Part shown: one piece after another, positions 22,931 through 29,107 of the stretch | Numbering within the stretch: the stretch's first letter is position 1 | How the letters are laid out: every line of letters begins with the position of its first letter | Program-made: the position numbers and the translations under genes | The notes under the pieces: generated by a model | What the model saw: only the letters and a program-made list of their open reading frames with translations | What the model was told of the DNA's origin: nothing | Database searches by the model: none | Assembly (NCBI GenBank): GCA_910587195.1 | Contig: CAJUKL010000029.1 | Coordinates: 1 to 29,107 of the forward strand | Length of the DNA stretch: 29,107 nucleotides | DNA from: an uncultured Clostridia bacterium | Lineage (GTDB): Bacteria > Bacillota > Clostridia > Lachnospirales > Anaerotignaceae | Direction of reading: 5' to 3'

Positions 22931-25900
22931 TGCCATTAAGACAAGATATTAAAAAAGTTTTAGTAATTGGTTCTGGTCCAATTGTAATTGGACAGGCTGC
23001 TGAATTTGACTATGCTGGTACACAAGCCTGCCGTACTTTACGGGAAGAAGGTTTAGAAGTTGTTCTTGTGAATAGTAATCCTGCCACCATTATGACAGAC
23101 AAAGCAATGGCAGACCGCATTTATATTGAACCTCTTACCATTGACACTTTAAAAAGAATTATTGAAAAAGAAAAACCAGATAGTGTACTTTCTACTTTAG
23201 GCGGACAAACAGGTTTGACACTTTCTATGCAATTAGCGAAAGAAGGATTTTTAAAAGAGCACAATGTAAAATTGTTAGGCGCAAATCCTCTTACTATTGA
23301 TAAAGCAGAAGATAGACAGATGTTTAAAGATACAATGCTTGAAATTGGGGAACCTGTTATTCCTTCAGAAGTGGTAAATACTGTGGAAGATGCTATTGCT
23401 TTTGTAGAAACAATTGGTTATCCTGTGATTATTCGTCCTGCTTTTACCTTAGGTGGTACTGGTGGTGGCATCTGTAATGATGAGCAAGAACTTGTAGAAA
23501 TTGCTTCTAATGGTTTACGTCTTTCCCCTATTTCTCAGATATTAGTTGAAAAATGTATTTCTGGTTGGAAAGAAATTGAGTTTGAAGTGATGCGTGACAG
23601 CAAAGGAAATGTCATTACCATTTGTAGTATGGAAAATTTTGACCCTGTTGGTGTGCATACAGGCGATTCTATTGTTATCGCTCCCGCCGTAACATTAGCA
23701 GACAAGGAATATCAAATGCTTCGCTCTGCTTCCTTAAATATTATTTCTGCACTTGGTGTGGAAGGTGGTTGTAATTGTCAATTCGCTTTAAATCCAGATA
23801 GTTTTGAATATGCTGTTATAGAGGTAAATCCTCGTGTTTCTCGTTCTTCTGCACTTGCTTCTAAAGCAACTGGTTATCCGATTGCAAAGGTTGCAGCCAA
23901 AATTGCCATTGGCTATACTTTAGATGAAATTAAAAATGCAGTTACTGGCAATACCTATGCTTGCTTTGAACCTACCATAGATTATGTTGTTGTCAAACTG
24001 CCTAAATGGCCTTTTGATAAATTTGTATATGCAAAACGTGTATTGGGTACACAAATGAAAGCAACTGGTGAAGTAATGGCCATTGGCCCTAACTTTGAAA
24101 TGGCAATTATGAAAGCAGTACGAGGTGCAGAAATTTCTTTAGATAGTTTGAATTTGCCAAAATTAGAATCCCTTTCTAAGGAACAAATTTTGCAAAAAGT
24201 GCATGTTTGTGATGATGAACGCCTTTTTGTAGTATTTGAAGCACTAAAAAGAGGGATTTCTCCAGAAAAAATTAATAATATTACCAAAATTGATAAATGG
24301 TTTTTATATAAATTGCTGAACCTTGTCAACTATGAAAAGGAATTAGCAGAAAATACGTTAGATGATGCTTTGTATTTAAAAGGTAAAAAATTAGGGTATC
24401 CAGATAAAGTGATTGAAAGATTTTCCAATCAAACTATTAAAAATCCTGTTTCAGCAGTATTTAAAATGGTGGATACTTGTGCAGCAGAATTTAAAGCAGA
24501 AACCCCTTATTTTTATTCCACTTATGACACAGAAAATGAAGCATTAGAACATATTCAAACACATGGCTCTGGAAAACCAACGATTATTGTATTTGGTTCT
24601 GGCCCTATCCGCATTGGACAAGGAATTGAATTTGATTATGCTTCTGTGCATTGTGTTTGGGCATTAAAAGAAGCTGGCTATGAAGTAGTCATTGCAAATA
24701 ATAATCCGGAAACGGTTTCCACAGACTTTGATACCGCAGACAGATTATATTTTGATGCACTAACACCAGAAGATGTTATGAACATTATTAAAACAGAAAA
24801 ACCTTATGGTGTTGTTGTGGCATTTGGTGGACAAACAGCCATTAAATTGACAAAATTTTTAGAAGTAAATGGTGTTAAAATATTGGGCACTCCTGCAGAT
24901 AGTATTGACGCAGCAGAAGATAGAGAGCGCTTTGATGAACTGTTAGAATCTCTGCACATTGAACGCCCTGCTGGCTATACAGTTATGAGAACAGAAGATG
25001 CTTTAAAAGTAGCAAATAATTTAGGGTATCCCGTTTTGATGCGTCCTTCTTATGTTTTAGGCGGACAAAATATGATTATTGCGCATAGTGATGAGGATAT
25101 TCGGGAATATATGCAGATTATTCTTTCCCATGATATTGAAAATCCAATTTTGATTGATAAATATTTGATGGGTGTTGAAATTGAAGTAGATGCCATTTGT
25201 GATGGAGAAGATATATTAATTCCGGGAATTATGGAACATATTGAACGTGCAGGTATTCACTCTGGTGACTCTATTGCAGTTTATCCTGCTTGGAATGTCA
25301 GCGGCGAATTGACACAAGAATTGATTGAGTATACCAAAAATCTTGCGGTATCTTTAAAAACAAAGGGGCTTGTAAATATTCAGTATGTTATTTATGAAAA
25401 CCAGATTTATGTAATTGAGGTTAATCCTCGTTCTTCCAGAACAATACCCTATATTAGTAAAGTGACTGGTGTGCCTATGGTGGACTTGGCAACTAGAGCA
25501 ATGCTTGGAGAAAAACTAAAAGATATGGGTTATGGTACAGGACTTTATAAAACACCTCCTTACGTTGCTGTTAAAGTACCTGTTTTCTCTTTTGAAAAAT
25601 TGATTGATGTTGATGTGCAGTTAGGCCCTGAAATGAAATCTACAGGAGAAGTATTAGGTATTGGTAAAACACTAAGCGAGGCACTTTATAAAGGCTTAAT
25701 TGCAGCCGGATACAAAATGAAAAAACAAGGTGCTATGTTTGTAACAGTACGTGATGCAGATAAAGCAGAAATTGTTGATATTACCAAAAAATATGCTTCT
25801 CTTGGTTTTGAAATTTATGCAACAAAAGGAACAGCCAATGTATTATTACAGGCTGGCATTAGTGTAAAAGTAGTAAATAAAATCCATGAATCAAAAGATA

Positions 25901-26982
25901 ATTCAAAAGTGCTTTTAGAAAGTGGAAAAATTAATTATATTATTTCTACTTCTTCCAAAGGACGTTTGCCAAGTTTGGATAGTGTAAAAATCCGTCGTTT
26001 AGCAGTAGAACATTCCATTCCTTGCTTAACTTCTTTGGATACGGCAAACGCACTTGCAGATAGTTTAATTAGCCGTTTTTCAGAATATAGCACGGAATTG
26101 ATTGACATTAACCATATGAGAGAAAAACGTATGAAATTACCATTTACAAAATTGTCTGCTTGTGGAAATGACTATATTTATTTTAATTGTTTAGATGGTC
26201 ATGAAATTACAAGTCCGGAATCTCTTGCGGTTTCGCTGTCCCACAGACATTTTGGTATTGGCGGCGATGGTGTTGTATTGATGGAAAAATCAGATGTGGC
26301 AGATGTTAAAATGAGAATGTATAATTTAGATGGCAGTGAGGGCAGAATGTGTGGAAATGCTGTCCGTTGTATTGGAAAATATGTATATGAAAATGGATAT
26401 GTTCCTAAAACGGATATGACAGTAGAAACTCTTTCTGGCATCAAACAGCTAAAGCTTTTTGTGCAAAATGGAGTTGTAGATTTTGCAACTGTCAATATGG
26501 GCAAAGCAATTTTAGAACCAGAACAAATTCCGGTTAGAATTAGAGGATTACAATTTAAAAATGTATTAAATTATCCTGTTAAAATAGATGACAAAGATTA
26601 TAGCATTACTTGTATTTCTATGGGCAATCCACATGCGGTTGTATTCTGGAACAATTTGGACAATTTAGATATTGAAAAAATAGGCCCTGCTTTTGAATAT
26701 AGCCCACTTTTTCCAGAAAGAGTAAATATTGAATTTGTACAAATTATTAATTCTACTACTTTAAAGATGAGAGTTTGGGAAAGAGGCAGCGGAGAAACTT
26801 GGTCTTGTGGTACAGGTGCTTGTGCAGCCGCAGTTGCTGCAGTTTTAAATGGATATTGCAGTAGAGAAAAACAAATTACTGTAAAATTAAAAGGTGGCGA
26901 TTTGCTCATTAAGTATACAGATGACGCAGTTTATCTTTCTGGAAAAGCAGAAAAAGTATATGAAGGTGTTGTTGAAATATAA
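22930..26982 (+). CDS. carB-dapF: Fusion of carbamoyl-phosphate synthase large subunit (CarB) and diaminopimelate epimerase (DapF)
   Basis: A single 1350-residue frame. Residues 1 to about 1062 are a complete CarB: two ATP-grasp halves (PAFTLGGTGGGICND and PSYVLGGQNMIIAHS), both GSGPI-IGQ starts, and an MGS-like C-terminal domain. From M1063 or M1068 to the end is a complete DapF (283 residues): FTKLSACGNDY, RHFGIGGDGVVL, then catalytic C1141 (MCGNAVRC) and C1293 (SCGTGACA). DapF interconverts LL- and meso-diaminopimelate for lysine and peptidoglycan. Normally these are separate genes. The junction reads ELIDINHMREKRMKLPFTK with no stop; the ATG at 26116 or 26131 has only a weak upstream purine run. 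Alternatives are internal initiation, or a lost base, since TAA and TGA occur in the other frames close by. Confidence 0.92.
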   Translation: MPLRQDIKKVLVIGSGPIVIGQAAEFDYAGTQACRTLREEGLEVVLVNSNPATIMTDKAMADRIYIEPLTIDTLKRIIEKEKPDSVLSTLGGQTGLTLSMQLAKEGFLKEHNVKLLGANPLTIDKAEDRQMFKDTMLEIGEPVIPSEVVNTVEDAIAFVETIGYPVIIRPAFTLGGTGGGICNDEQELVEIASNGLRLSPISQILVEKCISGWKEIEFEVMRDSKGNVITICSMENFDPVGVHTGDSIVIAPAVTLADKEYQMLRSASLNIISALGVEGGCNCQFALNPDSFEYAVIEVNPRVSRSSALASKATGYPIAKVAAKIAIGYTLDEIKNAVTGNTYACFEPTIDYVVVKLPKWPFDKFVYAKRVLGTQMKATGEVMAIGPNFEMAIMKAVRGAEISLDSLNLPKLESLSKEQILQKVHVCDDERLFVVFEALKRGISPEKINNITKIDKWFLYKLLNLVNYEKELAENTLDDALYLKGKKLGYPDKVIERFSNQTIKNPVSAVFKMVDTCAAEFKAETPYFYSTYDTENEALEHIQTHGSGKPTIIVFGSGPIRIGQGIEFDYASVHCVWALKEAGYEVVIANNNPETVSTDFDTADRLYFDALTPEDVMNIIKTEKPYGVVVAFGGQTAIKLTKFLEVNGVKILGTPADSIDAAEDRERFDELLESLHIERPAGYTVMRTEDALKVANNLGYPVLMRPSYVLGGQNMIIAHSDEDIREYMQIILSHDIENPILIDKYLMGVEIEVDAICDGEDILIPGIMEHIERAGIHSGDSIAVYPAWNVSGELTQELIEYTKNLAVSLKTKGLVNIQYVIYENQIYVIEVNPRSSRTIPYISKVTGVPMVDLATRAMLGEKLKDMGYGTGLYKTPPYVAVKVPVFSFEKLIDVDVQLGPEMKSTGEVLGIGKTLSEALYKGLIAAGYKMKKQGAMFVTVRDADKAEIVDITKKYASLGFEIYATKGTANVLLQAGISVKVVNKIHESKDNSKVLLESGKINYIISTSSKGRLPSLDSVKIRRLAVEHSIPCLTSLDTANALADSLISRFSEYSTELIDINHMREKRMKLPFTKLSACGNDYIYFNCLDGHEITSPESLAVSLSHRHFGIGGDGVVLMEKSDVADVKMRMYNLDGSEGRMCGNAVRCIGKYVYENGYVPKTDMTVETLSGIKQLKLFVQNGVVDFATVNMGKAILEPEQIPVRIRGLQFKNVLNYPVKIDDKDYSITCISMGNPHAVVFWNNLDNLDIEKIGPAFEYSPLFPERVNIEFVQIINSTTLKMRVWERGSGETWSCGTGACAAAVAAVLNGYCSREKQITVKLKGGDLLIKYTDDAVYLSGKAEKVYEGVVEI

Positions 26983-27007
26983 AGATTTTGTTATCTGAAA
27001 TGAAAAA

Positions 27008-27109
27008 ACCTTGAAACTTTACTTTCTTTTTGGAAAAAAAGGAAACGAGTTTGAAACGGCGCAAAGTGTCCAATGGATGCTTTGTGCTGCCCAAAGTTTC
27101 AAGGTCTTT
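27008..27109 (+). terminator. Branched bidirectional terminator between carB-dapF and the HAD gene
   Basis: Outer arms ACCTTGAAACTTT (27008-27020) and AAAGTTTCAAGGT (27093-27105) pair perfectly over 13 bp, with CTTTT after them and an A run (27004-27008) before. They enclose two inner hairpins: a T/A-rich one (27023-27046) and GCGCAAAGTGTCC (27059-27071) with GGATGCTTTGTGC (27075-27087). The latter resembles the AAACGTCC hairpin of the dispersed repeat. Confidence 0.75.
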
Positions 27110-27119
27110 TAATGCAATC

Positions 27120-27752
27120 TTACAATAGTTCCTCATAAGAATAGATATAGTTATCAGCTAGTTGTTGTATTTCTTCAAAGTCGGCGGGGCGTGTTTTTTC
27201 TGCCACAGCAACCACATAAAAACCACCTTTTTTTGCAGAACGTATGGCATAAAGCGCATCTTCAAAAACCATTGTATTTTGCATGGTTCCTCCCAGTCGC
27301 TGCATTGTTTCTATAAAAACTTGGGGGTCTTTTTTTGATAAACCCATTTCTGTGCAAGTAGCAATAAAATCAAAATAAGGCAAAATGGAAAGACGTTCCA
27401 TAGCTGCTAAAATATAATTTGGCTCAGAAGCTGTTAAAATACACATTTTTGTACCATTTTGTTTTTCCTTTTCTAAATATTCTTTAACAAAGGGCTTTAA
27501 TGGTACAACATTTGCATATTGTTCTGCTACCATGGCAATAATTTCTGTTACAATTTCGTCTACTGTTTGCGGAATATGAAACAATTCTTTAAAACAAAGA
27601 GCAGTTTCGGGTAAGGTTTGTCTTTTGATTCTATCATCAATTTCTTGTGTAATTTCAAAACCATATTGTGAAAGATAATCTTTTCCAACATTTTTCCAAA
27701 CTGGCATAGAATCAATTAAAGTACCATCTAAATCAAAAATAATATACTTCAT
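27120..27752 (-). CDS. HAD-superfamily hydrolase (phosphatase, beta-phosphoglucomutase-like)
   Basis: A 211-residue cytosolic HAD enzyme. The N-terminal motif I FDLDGTLID (nucleophile D7, acid/base D9), motif II T/S in ILTASEPNYI, a lysine region GLSKKDPQVF and motif IV VFEDALYAIRSAKKGGF are all visible. A helical cap follows motif I (subclass I cap). The substrate cannot be told; small sugar phosphates or nucleotides are usual. Start at 27752 is chosen for AAAGGAGGGG just upstream. It begins 13 bases after the degV-like gene on the same strand, so they form an operon. It ends at the branched terminator shared with carB-dapF. Confidence 0.9.
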   Translation of the reverse strand: MKYIIFDLDGTLIDSMPVWKNVGKDYLSQYGFEITQEIDDRIKRQTLPETALCFKELFHIPQTVDEIVTEIIAMVAEQYANVVPLKPFVKEYLEKEKQNGTKMCILTASEPNYILAAMERLSILPYFDFIATCTEMGLSKKDPQVFIETMQRLGGTMQNTMVFEDALYAIRSAKKGGFYVVAVAEKTRPADFEEIQQLADNYIYSYEELL

Positions 27753-27765
27753 ATCTTCCCCTCCT

Positions 27766-28656
27766 TTATAAATAAGCTTCAAACTTTTTATTAATGCAAA
27801 CACCTAAAGTCATAGGGCCTGTATGAGTGGCAATAGTTGCACCAATTTGAAAGGGTTCTATCCATTCCATAGTAGGTAAATAGGTTTTTAAGATTTCTGA
27901 AAAAATTTCTGGTTCTTCTGGAGTGTTTGTAGTACCAATGGTAACGATAAAATCAGAAACACAAAAATGATTTTGTTCTATATATTCTTTTGTCAATTCG
28001 GATAGCTTTATCATAGCTTTTTTTCGGCTGCGTGCAATTCCTGCTTTATTGATTTCTCCATTTCCTAGTACAATCAAAGGTTTAATATTTAAAATGCTGC
28101 CAGAAAGAGCAGCTACTTTTCCAATACGTCCCCCTTTTTCTAAATGTTTAAGCGTTCCGACCATAAAAAAAATACGGCTATCTATTTTTGCTTTTTCTAT
28201 ATAAGAATGTACTGCATCAATATCATAACCTGCTTGCTGCATACGTGCCGCTTCTCTCACAAGAAGATATTGGGAACCGGTGGCAGCCCAAGAATTTTCA
28301 ATATATATTTTTCTTTCTGGATATTGTTCTTGTAATATTTGTTTTGCTGTCATGGCAGACTGAAAAGACCCACTCAAAGTATCAGTAATAGTAAAACAAA
28401 TTATATCCTTTCCTTGCTGAAGTGCAGAGGTAAAACTATCTACATAATCCTGTACTGGAGGTAAAGAAGTTTTAGGAAATATATTTTCTTCTATCATTTT
28501 TTGATAAAAAACAGTAAGTGGAAGTTCTACAATTTCTTTTTGATATGTTTTTTGGTCTAAGCAAACATAAAAAGGAATGATAGAAATATGATATTGTTTT
28601 GCAACCTTACTTGGAATATCAGCTGCGCCATCACTAAAAATTTGAAATAACGACAT
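27766..28656 (-). CDS. DegV family fatty-acid-binding protein
   Basis: A 296-residue two-domain DegV protein. The N-terminal motif IFSDGAADIP, TSLPPVQDY, ITDTLSGSFQSA and a late FQIGATIATHTGP are the positions that hold a fatty acid in this family. Some members (FakB) present fatty acids to the kinase FakA; no fakA is nearby, so the partner is unknown. The start has AAGGAGG seven bases upstream. A good promoter with TTGCAA and TATCAT boxes lies upstream, its -35 box touching the start of the tandem repeat array. It heads an operon with the HAD gene. Confidence 0.92.
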   Translation of the reverse strand: MSLFQIFSDGAADIPSKVAKQYHISIIPFYVCLDQKTYQKEIVELPLTVFYQKMIEENIFPKTSLPPVQDYVDSFTSALQQGKDIICFTITDTLSGSFQSAMTAKQILQEQYPERKIYIENSWAATGSQYLLVREAARMQQAGYDIDAVHSYIEKAKIDSRIFFMVGTLKHLEKGGRIGKVAALSGSILNIKPLIVLGNGEINKAGIARSRKKAMIKLSELTKEYIEQNHFCVSDFIVTIGTTNTPEEPEIFSEILKTYLPTMEWIEPFQIGATIATHTGPMTLGVCINKKFEAYL

Positions 28657-28688
28657 TGTGCCCTCCTTAAAAATAAATCATTAATTCT

Positions 28689-28717
28689 ATGATAACAAAG
28701 ATTTGATTGCTTTGCAA
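28689..28717 (-). promoter_or_regulatory. Sigma-A-like promoter of the degV-HAD operon
   Basis: On the minus strand TTGCAA (28717-28712), 17 bases, TATCAT (28694-28689). The repeat array begins at the next base (ACGCTTTC from 28718). Confidence 0.65.
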
Positions 28718-29107
28718 ACGCTTTCACGCTTTCTTGAAAGAAAGCTTAGCAAAGAACTTTGTGCAAAACTTCGTTTTGCTGCTGTATGATGGACTTGAAT
28801 GGCTGTTTTAGATGAACTACAACGTATCACCATCAGTTAAAAATAGAATCTGTTGCGTTAGCAAAAGAAAAAGTTTTTGGTCAAGCTTTTTTTACGCTTT
28901 CTTGAAAGAAAGCTTAGCAAAGAACTTTGTGCAAAACTTCGTTTTGCTGCTGTATGATGGACTTGAATGGCTGTTTTAGATGAACTACAACGTATCACCA
29001 TCAGTTAAAAATAGAATCTGTTGCGTTAGCAAAAGAAAAAGTTTTTGGTCAAGCTTTTTTTACGCTTTCTTGAAAGAAAGCTTAGCAAAGAACTTTGTGC
29101 AAAACTT
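28718..29107 (+). repeat. Tandem array of repeat module 1, copy F (168-bp unit, runs off the window)
   Basis: An 8-bp stub ACGCTTTC (28718-28725) precedes unit 1 (28726-28893), unit 2 (28894-29061) and part of unit 3 (29062-29107). By eye units 1 and 2 are identical. Each holds the palindrome CTTTCTTGAAAGAAAG, the GCAAAAC-ttc-GTTTTGC hairpin, an ACAACGTATCACCA block, AGAATCTGTTGCGT and the left arm of stem 3 (TCAAGCTTTTTTT). The unit breaks off in the loop of stem 3 and restarts. The full extent is not visible. Confidence 0.85.

Noticed and set aside
23982..24329. Minus-strand 115-codon frame inside carB
   Set aside because: Antisense shadow of a conserved coding region without start signals.
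26199..26909. Minus-strand frames of 101 and 103 codons within the DapF part
   Set aside because: Antisense shadows; the plus frame has all DapF motifs.
28718..29107. CRISPR array
   Set aside because: Units are 168 bp, identical throughout and have no unique spacers; no cas genes are present.

Overview
The window is about 29 kb of AT-rich DNA. It most likely comes from a strictly anaerobic, low-GC Firmicute of the Clostridia, perhaps close to Lachnospirales; this placement is an inference from gene content. The evidence is a single-chain pyruvate:ferredoxin oxidoreductase with ferredoxin-type cysteine motifs, AddB with its four-cysteine iron-sulfur staple, a YfmF/YfmH M16 pair, a DegV protein, strong AGGAGG-type ribosome binding sites and sigma-A-like promoters. 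Nearly all genes are housekeeping and intact. No prophage, CRISPR array, rRNA or tRNA was seen.

Layout: 1-1045 holds the tail of an open frame cut by the window edge, an IS200/IS605 relic with a TnpB C-terminal remnant, and an inverted copy of a multi-hairpin repeat. 1046-5203 holds a small unknown protein, a membrane-anchored FMN-binding-like protein and addB, with no addA beside it. 5204-5787 holds a second IS200/IS605-like relic, a repeat copy, a terminator and a promoter. 5788-9239 is yfmF-yfmH-lgt. 9440-10790 holds an HD-domain protein and a cytidylate-kinase-like protein, both on the minus strand. 10791-14163 is a repeat copy followed by aspS and a stalk-domain/DUF3298-type secreted protein. 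14296-18050 is nifJ with its own promoter and terminator. 18396-19688 is brnQ, convergent with a fused aroE-aroK (19826-21088). 21185-26982 is a repeat copy, then carA and a carB-dapF fusion. 27120-28656 is a minus-strand degV-HAD pair. The window ends inside a perfect 168-bp tandem array of the repeat's first module.

Two things stand out. First, the large carbamoyl-phosphate synthase subunit is fused in frame to a complete diaminopimelate epimerase (1350 residues), joining pyrimidine/arginine precursor synthesis to lysine/peptidoglycan synthesis. Second, a dispersed intergenic element of about 210-430 bp occurs at six loci. It has an ordered set of hairpins whose stems show compensatory changes, it supplies the stop codon of lgt, it abuts the -35 boxes of two divergent genes, and it is tandemly amplified at the right edge.

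How the genes relate: the biosynthetic genes (aroE-aroK, carA, carB-dapF), BrnQ uptake, AspRS and PFOR are core metabolism; Lgt, DapF and DegV touch the envelope and lipids. There is no sign of one dedicated pathway across the window. All functions are assigned by recognising motifs by eye, with no database search.
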